DNA from: Marinobacter nanhaiticus D15-8W
GTDB lineage: Bacteria > Pseudomonadota > Gammaproteobacteria > Pseudomonadales > Oleiphilaceae
Direction: 5' to 3'
Assembly (NCBI RefSeq): GCF_036511935.1
Contig: NZ_AP028878.1
Span: forward strand, 2,542,001 to 2,606,000
DNA length: 64,000 nt
Below the pieces are notes generated by a model. It worked only from the letters and a program-made list of their open reading frames with translations, had not been told where the DNA came from and made no database searches. Below, piece after piece: positions 47,907 through 57,189 of this stretch. Position 1 is the first letter of the stretch. Each line of letters starts with the position of its first letter. The position numbers and the translations under genes are program-made.

Positions 47907-48054
47907 CGTTCGTCGATCGACCACCCTTTTGAGGGGGGAGGAATCGGCCCTTGGTGAGGTATCGGATCGATAGCGTTGAGTCGAAGATAGACCTCCATGG
48001 ATCGAGGCTGGCAAGTACGATCCGCAGGTCTGGACCGGATGCTGGAGCTCGCCG

Positions 48055-48585
48055 ATGCACGTCCCTTCGATATATTCGACCACTCTAACCATTACCCAGG
48101 TTCCCCAGCTACTCAACGACGCCGCGGCGATGCTTCCGTCGGATCTATGGCAGGCCCAACGGTTGCTGGTACAGGCCTTGGAAATTCTGGACGAGGGAGC
48201 GGCGCAGCGGAAGTCCTGCGGCGGTATGGCAGCTTGGCAGATCAGGCGAATCGACGAGCACATCCGCCAGCACCTCGACGGCCGGATCCAGTCCAGAGAC
48301 CTGGCGAACGTTGTTGGCTTGAGCCTCAGCCACTTTTCCCACGCCTTCCGCCAGACCTTTCACGAGACTCCGATGGTCTATGTCGCCAGAAAACGGGTTG
48401 CGCTGGCCCAGCAAAAATTACTTCGCCATCGCCACTCCCTGGCGCAGATCGCCCTTGAATGCGGCTTCTGTGACCAGTCCCATCTCACCCGGGTCTTCAA
48501 CCGAGTGACGGGGACGAGTCCGAGAATCTGGCAGGCTCTACATGCCAACGGCCCAGTCATGACCGATGTCGATAATCCGGCCTGA
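48055..48585 (+). CDS. AraC-family transcriptional regulator (short)
   Basis: A 176-residue protein with a C-terminal AraC DNA-binding domain (RRIDEHIRQHLDGRIQSRDL, LSLSHFSHAFRQTFHETPM, IALECGFCDQSHLTRVFNRV, TGTSPRIW). The about 65 residues in front are too short for a normal cupin sensor domain. GGAG precedes the ATG. It follows the two-component genes by 148 bases on the same strand, so it could be a target of, or a second layer in, the same control system. Confidence 0.88.
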   Translation: MHVPSIYSTTLTITQVPQLLNDAAAMLPSDLWQAQRLLVQALEILDEGAAQRKSCGGMAAWQIRRIDEHIRQHLDGRIQSRDLANVVGLSLSHFSHAFRQTFHETPMVYVARKRVALAQQKLLRHRHSLAQIALECGFCDQSHLTRVFNRVTGTSPRIWQALHANGPVMTDVDNPA

Positions 48586-48713
48586 GCACGTATATGTGAT
48601 CGCCGCGCCCCGGATTTGCGTTTGTACTTATTGGAACTCTGTCCCATCAACTCCACGTTACATTATGACCAACATATAAAGTGATGCTGCAGCGTGCAGG
48701 AGGGCATTGGCGT

Positions 48714-50114
48714 ATGAAAAACTACGACGTACTGGTGATCGGCGGCGGTCCTGGCGGATATAACGCGGCCATACGGGCCGGGCAACTTGGCTTGAAAGTG
48801 GGCTGCATCGAAGGTCGGGAGACCCTCGGCGGTACCTGTCTCAACGTCGGTTGCATGCCCTCCAAGGCATTGCTGCATGCCTCCGAGTACTTTGAAGCGG
48901 CAGTGGGTAAGGAGTTCGCAACGCTTGGCATCGAGGTTAAACCAAAACTGAACCTCGAACAGATGATGAAGCAAAAAACCGAAAGCGTGGACGCCCTCAC
49001 CAAAGGCATCGAGTTCCTGTTCCGCAAGAATAAGGTGGATTGGATAAAGGGTTGGGGGAGACTGGCGGGAGAGGGGAAGGTCGACATCACCGCGGCAGAC
49101 GGCACCAACGAGACCTTCTCCGCGAAAGACATCGTTATCGCGACAGGCTCCGAACCCACACCGTTGCCTGGGGTGCCTTTTGACGGAAACCGTATCCTGG
49201 ATTCCACCGGCGCCTTGTCGATATCGGAGGTTCCCAAACGGCTGGTTGTCATTGGCGCCGGCGTAATCGGTCTGGAACTGGGCTCGGTCTGGCGCCGCCT
49301 GGGCAGTGAGGTCACGGTAGTAGAATATCTCGACCGCATCTGCCCCGGTATGGATACCGAAACCGCCAAAACCTTCCAGCGCAGCCTGAGCAAGCAGGGT
49401 ATCAAGTTCAAGCTGGCCACCAAGGTGACCGAGGCACGAAGCGACGGCGACAGCGTCCAACTGCGACTCGAGCCCGCAGCCGGGGGCGAGAAACAGACGC
49501 TCGAAGCCGACTACGTGCTGGTGGCGATCGGCCGCCGACCCTACACCGAGGGCCTTGGTCTTGAAACGGTGGGTCTGCAAACCGATAACCGCGGCATGCT
49601 GAGCAACACAAAGCACCGCAGTCCGGTAGACGGAATCTGGGTTATTGGCGATGTCACGTCGGGCCCGATGCTCGCCCACAAGGCGGAAGACGAGGCGGTA
49701 GCATGTATCGAGCTGATTGCGGGGAAATCTGGCGAAGTCAATTACAACGCCATTCCCAGCGTAATCTACACCCGCCCGGAAGTGGCCACCGTGGGCAAGA
49801 CCGAGGAACAGCTCCAATCCGAGGAAAGGGAGTACAAGGTGGGCAAGTTCCCGTTCTCTGCCAACAGCCGGGCAAAGATCAACCATGAAGGCGAAGGATT
49901 CGTGAAAGTGCTCGCGGATGCCCGAAGCGAGACCATCCTGGGTGTACACATGATTGGACCGAATGTAGGCGACATGATTGCCGAATATGCGGTAGCAATC
50001 GAGTTTGCGGCGACTGCAGAAGATATTGCGCTCACCAGCCATCCGCATCCGACACGCTCGGAAGCCCTGAGGCAAGCCGCCATGGACGTGGATGGGTGGG
50101 CGATGCAGGCTTAG
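48714..50114 (+). CDS. lpdA: Dihydrolipoyl dehydrogenase
   Basis: NAD-dependent E3 component for 2-oxoacid dehydrogenase complexes, 466 residues. Motifs are FAD-binding VIGGGPGGYNAAIRA, redox disulfide GGTCLNVGCMPSKALLH, the NAD fold GAGVIGLELGSVWRRLG with an acidic residue in VEYLD, WVIGDVTSGPML, and the C-terminal catalytic HPHPTRSEALR. No N-terminal lipoyl domain. ATG 48714 follows GCAGGAGGG; a start 11 codons upstream is less likely. No E1 or E2 genes are near, so it is an unlinked E3 that may serve more than one complex. Confidence 0.94.
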   Translation: MKNYDVLVIGGGPGGYNAAIRAGQLGLKVGCIEGRETLGGTCLNVGCMPSKALLHASEYFEAAVGKEFATLGIEVKPKLNLEQMMKQKTESVDALTKGIEFLFRKNKVDWIKGWGRLAGEGKVDITAADGTNETFSAKDIVIATGSEPTPLPGVPFDGNRILDSTGALSISEVPKRLVVIGAGVIGLELGSVWRRLGSEVTVVEYLDRICPGMDTETAKTFQRSLSKQGIKFKLATKVTEARSDGDSVQLRLEPAAGGEKQTLEADYVLVAIGRRPYTEGLGLETVGLQTDNRGMLSNTKHRSPVDGIWVIGDVTSGPMLAHKAEDEAVACIELIAGKSGEVNYNAIPSVIYTRPEVATVGKTEEQLQSEEREYKVGKFPFSANSRAKINHEGEGFVKVLADARSETILGVHMIGPNVGDMIAEYAVAIEFAATAEDIALTSHPHPTRSEALRQAAMDVDGWAMQA

Positions 50115-50128
50115 TGACCCCTGATCGT

Positions 50129-50743
50129 TTACGCTGATGACTCCCTGGCCAGCCTCGTAAGGTCTTCAGCCACTTTTTCCTTCGGCAGGTCCGGGCGCAA
50201 GAGAAGGCGGATGCGCCCCTTTTTATCGAACACGTAGATCGCACTGCTGTGGGAGACCTCGTAATTGCCGTCGGCGTCCGGCTCGCCGTAGCCGAAGGTG
50301 GTCCGGTAGCGTTTGGCCAGGTCCCGCAGCGTATCTTCGGAACCGGTCAGGCCGACAATGCGGTCGCTGAAGAAGCTGACTTACTTCTCCAGCCGCTCCG
50401 GGTTATCGCGCTTGGGATCGACGCTGACGAAAAGAGCGGTGACCTCGTCGCGCCGGCCTTCCGGCATCGCCTCGAACACCTGCTGCAGGTACGCCAGGGT
50501 CGCCGGGCACACATCCGGGCATGAGGTGAAGCCAAAGAACAGCAACCGCACCTGTCCCTCGGTATCGGAGGCATGAACGCGCCGGCCACCGGTGCCCTCA
50601 AGGTCGAAGGCGAGGTCGGGCATGACGCCCTCGATATCCCTGCCGTTCCAGGGGGCTGGTTCATGGGAACAGCCCGCCACCAAAGTGGTCATCATTACCA
50701 GGAACAAGCAGCGCACCGTTATCGACGAAATATTATAAATCAT
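50129..50743 (-). pseudogene. Sco1/SenC-family copper chaperone gene with an in-frame stop
   Basis: Sco proteins insert copper into cytochrome oxidase subunit II. The frame encodes a lipoprotein signal (VMMTTLVAGC), the copper-binding FTSCPDVCPATLAYL and VSVDPKRDNPERLEK. A TAA then stands at 50381-50383. The same frame goes straight on with VSFFSDRIVGLTGSEDTL, HSSAIYVFDKKGRI and a stop at 50129-50131, a total of 205 codons. Relatives have Tyr in LEKYVSFF, so one base (TAC or TAT to TAA) explains the break. The lost part includes the conserved His that helps bind copper. A sequencing error cannot be excluded. Confidence 0.88.
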
Positions 50744-51591
50744 GATATTGGGGCACCTTCTGAAGGTGAATTGTCAAGGTGTTTGGCATCACTGCGTCCA
50801 TCGTTCATCAACCGTCGAAGCATGAGCAATATACCCAGGATGCTCATCATCGCTGGCGGGATCCAGGTGAGCAGACCGCCGAGCAACTGGTCGGTCTCCG
50901 GGGCAATCGGCCAGGCGCGGCCACAGACTTCGTAAACGTCATAGACGGAACCATGGGCGAACACGATCCAGGCGCCCAGCACCAGTTGAGGCAGTGCGAC
51001 TAGGGCAAGCACCAGGATGCGCTTGCCATAACCCAGGGCCGAAGATCGAGCGGGGGAGCGCGGATCAAGCATCAGCCACCAGAACAGCAAGCCATCCAGT
51101 AGCATGCTCCAGTTCATGATCCAGTAAAGGTCACGGTTAAGCATGGCGTCGAAGTGGATCGACGGCCACAACCAGAGATAGATCAGGCCGACGAAGAGGA
51201 CCGATGCAACCAGCGGGTGTTGCAGGAAGCGGTAGAAGGAACCTAGTGGTTTGAAGCGGCGCCGGACGCCTTCCGGAATCCGGTGGCGCCAGTAGCCGAT
51301 GACGGGTAGGGGGTTGGACAACGCGATCAGGAACGGACCGAGATGGTGCAGGACCAGGTGTTGCCCGCGGTGAACGAAGAACATGTACTGCGCGTAGTAG
51401 TCGAAGCGGGTTTGCATGACCGCATAGCTCATCCCCAGTCCCAGTAGGAACGTGCCGACGCGTAACGGTCCAGGCCTTCGACCAGCCGGCAACCGTCTGA
51501 CGCCGGTCAGATACATGACCAGCACGGCCGTAAAGCCGATTACGGTAACGGGCGAGAAATCATAGGGCAGCAGGAAGTCGATCCAGGACAT
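50740..51591 (-). CDS. ctaG: Cytochrome c oxidase assembly protein, caa3 CtaG type
   Basis: A 283-residue polytopic membrane protein with about seven hydrophobic segments (VTVIGFTAVLVMYLTGV, TFLLGLGMSYAVMQT, LVASVLFVGLIYLWLW, LVLALVALPQLVLGAWIVF, WIPPAMMSILGILLML). Histidine/methionine-rich loops (MFFVHRGQHLVLHHLGPF) are as in the caa3_CtaG family (not the Cox11 type). It overlaps the sco pseudogene by 4 bases (ATGA), so the two were one operon for copper delivery to a terminal oxidase. Oxidase genes are not in the window. Confidence 0.88.
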   Translation of the reverse strand: MSWIDFLLPYDFSPVTVIGFTAVLVMYLTGVRRLPAGRRPGPLRVGTFLLGLGMSYAVMQTRFDYYAQYMFFVHRGQHLVLHHLGPFLIALSNPLPVIGYWRHRIPEGVRRRFKPLGSFYRFLQHPLVASVLFVGLIYLWLWPSIHFDAMLNRDLYWIMNWSMLLDGLLFWWLMLDPRSPARSSALGYGKRILVLALVALPQLVLGAWIVFAHGSVYDVYEVCGRAWPIAPETDQLLGGLLTWIPPAMMSILGILLMLRRLMNDGRSDAKHLDNSPSEGAPIS

Positions 51592-51813
51592 CGGGTTGCC
51601 TTATGCCGAGAAACCAACAGGCCAGGCTCTCATCCTGACGGATTATGGCAGGTTTTCAATTATCCAGGGAATACAGCTAGTCAGAGGAGGTCAGATTAAC
51701 ATGTGTTAGTACCCGGCATTGGTGTCGGCCATGAATGCTATGCTTGACTGGTGGTGGCCGGGATCGCCGCGTCGCCGACCGTATGGTCAAGCCCACGAGA
51801 ATAGGAGGGGATT

Positions 51814-52059
51814 ATGTCGATCAGTGATCACGCGTTGGATAAAGATTTTCCTGAGTACAAGGACCTGATTCGTGAGTTACGCGGCTCAGATGTGCAGTTC
51901 AAGGAGCTCTCTGACCACTACGACAAGTTGGACAAGTCCATTCGAGGACTCGAGTACCGCGAAGTCCCCACCGACGACACGCACTTCATGGAGATGAAGA
52001 AGGAGCGTGCCCACCTCAAGGACACACTCTACACCAAGCTATCGAACCACCCGATCTGA
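51814..52059 (+). CDS. YdcH-family (DUF465) small protein
   Basis: An 81-residue, highly charged, all-helical protein (FPEYKDLIRELRGSDVQFKE, LSDHYDKLDKSIRGLEYREV, MKKERAHLKDTLYTKL), the classic DUF465/YdcH pattern. A strong AGGAGGGG precedes the ATG. Function of the family is not known. It is convergent with the M23 peptidase gene, and 222 bases of non-coding DNA lie before it. Confidence 0.92.
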   Translation: MSISDHALDKDFPEYKDLIRELRGSDVQFKELSDHYDKLDKSIRGLEYREVPTDDTHFMEMKKERAHLKDTLYTKLSNHPI

Positions 52060-52129
52060 CGGCAACGGATATCGGCAACATGAGCATTAGCAATACCGCG
52101 GTATAGCAGCGCGTTGCTGTTGCGGCCGA

Positions 52130-53575
52130 TTATTGCTTCGATGACGTGTTATACCGACACTGCCCAGGACGCTTGCACAGCTTTGTCCAGTCTTCCCGCC
52201 GGCCGCGCGCATCGGCCTCGGAACGGCGGGCCAACTGTGTGGGCGCCTGCTCCGGCTGTTTGAGCTGAGCCATCTGGCGGCGGATCTGCCGCTTGAAGGC
52301 GACCAGACCGTCTTCCGGCACTTGGGCCGAGGTTGGAATCTTGGCCGTGAGCGGATTCACCGGATGGCGCTTGACGTGGAATTCGAAATGCAGGTGAGGC
52401 CCGGTGACCCGGCCCGTAGCACCGGACAACGCGATCTTTTCCCCACGCTTCACCGCCTGGCCTCGCTTGACCAGGATCTTGCTCAGATGCAGGTAACGGG
52501 TCTTGAAGGCGCCGCTGTGCTCGACTTCCACATACTTGCCGGCGTAGGGATGGTTACCGATACGGGAGACGATACCGTCCCCTGTGCTCATAATCGGCGT
52601 GCCCGAGGGCGTTGCCAGATCCACGCCGTTATGGGGTGACCGCCGTCCTGTAACCGGATGCAGGCGGCGGGGGTTGAACGGCGAACTGACCCGATAATGG
52701 CGTTTGGTCGGATAGCGCAGGAAGGCCGGTGTGACGCTCTCGCCGCTCTCATCGTAGTAATTGCCGTCCGAGTACAGAAAGGCGTAATAGTTCTTGGAAC
52801 CACGGTGCATGACGATCGCCTCGATCCGGGTGTTGCCGGTGGCTTCGGTGGCCGTCATTTCTTCGCCTACCACGACCGAAAAGGTATCGCCGGCCCGCAA
52901 GTCTCTCCGGAAATTGAGCTTGTTCTTTAGCAACTGGCTGACCTGTGCCACTTGGCCCTTGTTGAGCCCGGCTTCCAGGCCGGAGGCGTAAAAACTGCCC
53001 TGGATATCCCCAGCCACCAGCGCCGTATGCCAGTGCAGCGGCTTGGTCACCAGTTCGTGCTCGAAATCGCCTCCTTCCAAACGGGAGTAGGTCACCGTCC
53101 GGGCCGGATCCAGTTCCAGTTCAAGGCTTTGGAGTTGTTTGTTGCTGTCGAAACTGAAGCGGAGAGACGTGCCTGGCTGCAGGGTTTCGAGGGCCAGGAA
53201 TTCCGCATCTGCCTCCAGCAACTGATGCAAGGTCCTGGCAGGGATCGCCTGCTTCTCGAAGATCTCACTCAGGGTATCGCCGGACTGGATCTGGTAATCC
53301 ACCGAGGTCGGTTGAGGTTCGATGGCCTCGGCAAACGCATTCTCTTCCCCGGCTTCGGACACGCCAGGCTCGGCGGTAACGGGGAGCTGAACAGGGCCTT
53401 CTTCGTCGGCCGAGGCATGATTCCCGGCCACTCGCTTGTCAGGGAAAGTCTCCACCGGAATGGATACGGCGCTTGAGGACTCGGAACGCCAGAAGAACAG
53501 GAGCGTCAGGACACAGACGACAACAAGGACAAGAAGATGGCGTACCTTGGGGGAAAAACGAAGTGAAAAGGACAT
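52130..53575 (-). CDS. Peptidoglycan DD-metalloendopeptidase, M23 family (MepM-like)
   Basis: A 481-residue cell-wall hydrolase. It is anchored by an N-terminal helix (HLLVLVVVCVLTLLFFW), then an acidic linker, a LysM/OapA-like region (VDYQIQSGDTLSEIFEKQAI), a middle domain (ALVAGDIQGSFYASGLEAGL) and the LytM catalytic domain with HxxxD in SPHNGVDLATPSG and HxH in GPHLHFEFH. The tail is rich in Gln and Arg. ATG 53575 was chosen because the TM helix follows a short basic N-terminus; the Shine-Dalgarno is poor. Confidence 0.92.
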   Translation of the reverse strand: MSFSLRFSPKVRHLLVLVVVCVLTLLFFWRSESSSAVSIPVETFPDKRVAGNHASADEEGPVQLPVTAEPGVSEAGEENAFAEAIEPQPTSVDYQIQSGDTLSEIFEKQAIPARTLHQLLEADAEFLALETLQPGTSLRFSFDSNKQLQSLELELDPARTVTYSRLEGGDFEHELVTKPLHWHTALVAGDIQGSFYASGLEAGLNKGQVAQVSQLLKNKLNFRRDLRAGDTFSVVVGEEMTATEATGNTRIEAIVMHRGSKNYYAFLYSDGNYYDESGESVTPAFLRYPTKRHYRVSSPFNPRRLHPVTGRRSPHNGVDLATPSGTPIMSTGDGIVSRIGNHPYAGKYVEVEHSGAFKTRYLHLSKILVKRGQAVKRGEKIALSGATGRVTGPHLHFEFHVKRHPVNPLTAKIPTSAQVPEDGLVAFKRQIRRQMAQLKQPEQAPTQLARRSEADARGRREDWTKLCKRPGQCRYNTSSKQ

Positions 53576-53754
53576 GGAAAGCGATAGATCTGCCAGGAAA
53601 AATGTTTGGAACAAGCGTGTCGGATAAGGTTATTTCCGCCAGCTAATACAAGCCACGGCGAAGGATACCCCTAGTTTGTCGACCGGGATAGTGAAGCGAA
53701 TGACGACGGCAATTTACTGTCGGTTTGTCGCTAAAGTCCCGCCATCCCGCTCAG

Positions 53755-53792
53755 CGCATGCTCCCGTTCAATACGCATGCTCCGGTTCAATG
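53755..53792. repeat. Direct repeat of 19 bases at the end of a GGDEF-EAL gene
   Basis: Two adjacent 19-base units, CGCATGCTCCCGTTCAATA and CGCATGCTCCGGTTCAATG (17 of 19 identical). The second spans the stop codon of the minus-strand PAS-GGDEF-EAL gene. It looks like a recent small duplication. Confidence 0.75.
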
Positions 53793-55904
53793 AAAGCTAC
53801 GTCCACTCTTGATCAGCAATTCCATGGACACTGCCGGCACCGGGTGGGCGAAAAAGAAGCCCTGGGCAAAGTCGCATCCGACTTCCCTTAACCAGTCCCG
53901 CTGCTCCTCGGTTTCCACCCCTTCAGCCACGACTTGCAGCCCAAGCTTGTGGGCCATGACGATAATCGTCTCCGCAATCGCTTTGTTACTGAAATCCGTG
54001 CCATCGTCCTTAACAAAGGATTGGTCGATCTTCAGGTAGTTGATGTTAAACCGCTTGAGGTAGGCGAGGGACGAGTAGCCGGTACCAAAGTCATCCAACG
54101 CCAGTTGAATGCCAGCTTTGTGGAGTGTCGAAAAGCGCTCATCAAGCCCGCGGCAGTCCTGCAGGAAAATATTTTCCGTGAGCTCAACGGCGACTTGGGT
54201 GCTGGATTTGGCAAACAGGCCCAGATGCGGTTCCCAGGGCCTGGCGTGACCGTTATGCATGAACTGTATGGGCGAGGTGTTGATCGTCACTTGAAACGGT
54301 TCAGGTGAAAGGGTGCCCCAGTGATGGGCATCGGCGGCGACTTGCGAGAAAACCCATTGTTCAATCGTTTCCATAAGACCGGCTTCTTCGGCGAGACCCA
54401 GAAATTCGGCCGGGCCAAGCAGCCCGCGCGTCGGGTGGGACCAGCGCAGCAGCGCTTCCGCCTTAGCGATGCGGCCGGAGTCGAGCTCGATAATCGGCTG
54501 GTAGTGAATACGTAGTTCGCCCTTGTCCGGTGCCGACCTTAGGTCGCTGATCAGCTCCTGCCGCGCGGTCATGGCATGGGCCATGATGTCCTGATAGAAA
54601 CAGATCTGGTTGCGGCCGGCGCTCTTGGCCAGGTACATGGCGCGATCGGCGTTATTCAGGAGCTGCTTGATCGTCTGCGCGTCGTTAGGAAAAAGGGTAA
54701 TCCCGATGCTGCCGGAAATCGTGACTACGTCCTTGTTGAGATGGAATGGCTTGGCCAGGTCTCGCAGGATATTACCCGCGATGTACTCGATATCTTCAAT
54801 ACGACCCGCGTTCAGTAGCAACACGGTAAACTCATCGCCCCCGAGCCGCGCTACAGTGTCGCTCTGGCGGATATGGGTCTCAATTCGCCCGGCGACAAGC
54901 TGCAATAGCAGATCGCCGGCATCGTGGCCGAGCTCGTCATTCACCTCCTTGAAACGGTCCAGGTCTATAAACAGCAGTGCGAATGTTTCGCTCGTACGTT
55001 CAGAGTGGCTTGCGTGCTGATGAAGGCGATCCAAAAAGAGACGCCGATTGGGTATGCTGGTTAACTGATCATAGTTGGCGCTGCGCCAGATCTCCGCCTC
55101 TGACGTTTTTCGTGCGGTTACATCGTGAGCGATGCCTGATACGGCTTCCACGTTGCCCTGCGTGTCAAACACCGGGGCGTATACATATTCGAAGTATTTA
55201 GTACGACGCCCTCGGCCATGTATCTCCACTTCGCCTCTGACTTGCTTTTTCGATGTGATAACCCGCTCAAGCGGTTCCTCACTATTATAGTGCGACGGCA
55301 AGTCGAACTCTTTGAAGTTCCTACCCAAAAGCTGATGTCGGGGCAGTCCACAAAGCTGTGCCATGGCAGTATTGGCGTAGAGAAACCGGCCACCGGTGCT
55401 TAGGACGTAAGAAGGGTCTGGCAGTGAGGCAAGCATTGTCTCGAATAGCCGTGACTGCTTTTCCTTTTCCGAGGCATACCGCTCAACGGATTCCGCGAGG
55501 GCTTCGTCTATGGCTTCATCGAAACTCACGATATCGGCGACGGCCCATTCTTCCTTCGCGGAGGGATCAACGTCCCGCCACAGATGAATAATGGTCGATC
55601 TTAACGCTCGATACTCTGAGGTGACCTGTACGACGTGCGCGCCAAGACCCTGCCTTTCAGCCCCGTGAATTTCGGCGGACGTCTCAGCGTCTGGACGTGG
55701 CGCGAGGCCTCGCGATCTCTCGACCTGCTGTTCCCTGGTTTGCGGGCGCTCCATGGCGGAGGCGATACCGAGCAGCACGTGGCGGATGTGGTTGCGCAGC
55801 TCTTGCTGTGTGAAATCCAGGTCCGGAAGAATAGCTGCCGCGTTTTTTTCCCAGGCGCGGAGAATCTCCTCCATTTGGGAACGTATAAATTCTTTCAGCC
55901 TCAT
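53787..55904 (-). CDS. PAS-GGDEF-EAL cyclic-di-GMP protein, paralogue 1
   Basis: A 705-residue cytoplasmic protein. An N-terminal RsbRD-like helical domain (MRLKEFIRSQMEEILRAWEK, about 1-140) is followed by PAS with PAC (about 165-290), GGDEF (RLGGDEF intact, with inhibitory RQSD five residues before) and EAL (AKAEALLRW, LDDFGTGYSSLAYL, VVAEGVETEEQ). Both active-site motifs are intact, so it may make or degrade c-di-GMP. There are no membrane helices. Start MRLKEF is fixed by the paralogue at 57190-59322; a 55-codon upstream extension is rejected. A LysR-type site lies 116 bases upstream. Confidence 0.93.
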   Translation of the reverse strand: MRLKEFIRSQMEEILRAWEKNAAAILPDLDFTQQELRNHIRHVLLGIASAMERPQTREQQVERSRGLAPRPDAETSAEIHGAERQGLGAHVVQVTSEYRALRSTIIHLWRDVDPSAKEEWAVADIVSFDEAIDEALAESVERYASEKEKQSRLFETMLASLPDPSYVLSTGGRFLYANTAMAQLCGLPRHQLLGRNFKEFDLPSHYNSEEPLERVITSKKQVRGEVEIHGRGRRTKYFEYVYAPVFDTQGNVEAVSGIAHDVTARKTSEAEIWRSANYDQLTSIPNRRLFLDRLHQHASHSERTSETFALLFIDLDRFKEVNDELGHDAGDLLLQLVAGRIETHIRQSDTVARLGGDEFTVLLLNAGRIEDIEYIAGNILRDLAKPFHLNKDVVTISGSIGITLFPNDAQTIKQLLNNADRAMYLAKSAGRNQICFYQDIMAHAMTARQELISDLRSAPDKGELRIHYQPIIELDSGRIAKAEALLRWSHPTRGLLGPAEFLGLAEEAGLMETIEQWVFSQVAADAHHWGTLSPEPFQVTINTSPIQFMHNGHARPWEPHLGLFAKSSTQVAVELTENIFLQDCRGLDERFSTLHKAGIQLALDDFGTGYSSLAYLKRFNINYLKIDQSFVKDDGTDFSNKAIAETIIVMAHKLGLQVVAEGVETEEQRDWLREVGCDFAQGFFFAHPVPAVSMELLIKSGRSFH

Positions 55905-56019
55905 ATCCTTGGCCTCGTTTAAGTCGCCGGACTCAACCTTAACTGTGAAAGCTCCTCCACCAATACGCAAATAACCTTCGGCTTTTGTAATACTGAAGCG
56001 ACACATCGGGTATAGGTAT

Positions 56020-56039
56020 CGATACCAGTATGCATATCG
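56020..56039. promoter_or_regulatory. LysR-type site 1 (YGATA-N10-TATCG)
   Basis: CGATACCAGTATGCATATCG, an inverted repeat CGATA/TATCG with 10 bases between. It lies in the divergent gap between the PAS-GGDEF-EAL gene and the sugar dehydrogenase gene, 128 bases before the latter. It shares 13 invariant positions with sites 2 and 3. Confidence 0.75.
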
Positions 56040-56166
56040 CAAGTACTCCAAATGGCTATTAGATTGCAAGACGTTTGATCGTTATGGTTGGGTTTCTTTG
56101 TTCTTTCTCGCTCGTTGGAATAACAAAGCTATGTCCAAGTCAGGGAACATCTCCGAGTCAACGAAT

Positions 56167-57117
56167 ATGCCCGTTATCAAGATAGCCATCGTCGGTTTCG
56201 GCAAGATCGCCCGGGACCAACACTACCCAGCCCTCTTCGATAGCCCGGCTTACCAGCTGGCCGCCGTTGCCAGTCCTGATGGCGCCGGGCCGGAGGGCGT
56301 CGATCGGTATGACACGCTGGACGCGATGCTCGACGCCGTTCCGGATATCGATGCGGTGACACTTTGCGTGCCGCCTTCCGTCCGCTATGTCCTGGCGGCG
56401 AAGGCTTTGGCCCGAGGTAAGCATGTAATGCTGGAAAAGCCGCCCGGCACCACGTTGAATGAGGTCGCCGCGCTCCAACGTCAAGCGGAGAAGGGAGGTA
56501 AGACGCTGTTCGCGGCCTGGCACTCGCGGTTCGCCCCGGCGGTTGAGCCGGCCCGGACATGGTTGGACAAGCGCAAGGTTCGCAGCGTGGACATCCAGTG
56601 GAAGGAAGATGTGCGCGTATGGCATCCCGGGCAGGACTGGATCTGGGAACCTGGCGGCATGGGCGTTTTTGATCCAGGTATCAACGGCCTTTCAATTGCA
56701 ACGGCCATCCTGGGCCAGCCTTTTTTTCTTCGTAAAGGCGTCCTGGAAGTGCCGGCCAACCGGCAAACCCCGATTGCCGCAGACCTTTATTTTGAGAGCA
56801 CAGACGGTTATCCAGTCAGCGCGGTATTCGACTCCCGTCAGACCGGTCCACAACTCTGGGATATTCACGTGACGACGGATGAAGGACGCCTGACCCTGTC
56901 CAAGGGTGGCAGCCAGATGTTTGTCGATGGCGAACTCCAGCATGAGGCCGAAGAGCGGGAATATCCCGGCCTCTACCAGCGTTTTGCTGAGCTCGTCGAG
57001 TCCGTCGGTAGCGAGGTGGACGCAACGCCCCTGCAGCATGTGGCGGATGCCTTTCTGCTGAGTGAGCGTCGTAGCGTCGATCCTTTCTATTGGAATGATC
57101 TCGAGCCGTCGGAATGA
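56167..57117 (+). CDS. Gfo/Idh/MocA sugar 1-dehydrogenase (D-galactose or L-arabinose)
   Basis: NAD(P)-dependent oxidation of an aldose at C1 to the lactone, first step of non-phosphorylative galactose or arabinose oxidation. The 316 residues have the Rossmann motif IVGFGKIARDQHYPAL, the EKPPGTT catalytic lysine motif and the C-terminal beta sheet (FAAWHSRFAPAVEPARTWL, WEPGGMGVFDPGINGLS), as in Pseudomonas D-galactose 1-dehydrogenase and Azospirillum L-arabinose 1-dehydrogenase. ATG 56167 fits the family N-terminus; upstream ATGs (56131, 56098) add an unconserved leader. The GGDEF-EAL genes flank it on the opposite strand. Confidence 0.87.
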   Translation: MPVIKIAIVGFGKIARDQHYPALFDSPAYQLAAVASPDGAGPEGVDRYDTLDAMLDAVPDIDAVTLCVPPSVRYVLAAKALARGKHVMLEKPPGTTLNEVAALQRQAEKGGKTLFAAWHSRFAPAVEPARTWLDKRKVRSVDIQWKEDVRVWHPGQDWIWEPGGMGVFDPGINGLSIATAILGQPFFLRKGVLEVPANRQTPIAADLYFESTDGYPVSAVFDSRQTGPQLWDIHVTTDEGRLTLSKGGSQMFVDGELQHEAEEREYPGLYQRFAELVESVGSEVDATPLQHVADAFLLSERRSVDPFYWNDLEPSE

Positions 57118-57189
57118 TGGCCAGGAAGATTTTGAAGGATAAGGGCGACGGTGAGGATAAGAGTGGCACTGGAGCGGTTTGCCGAACTT

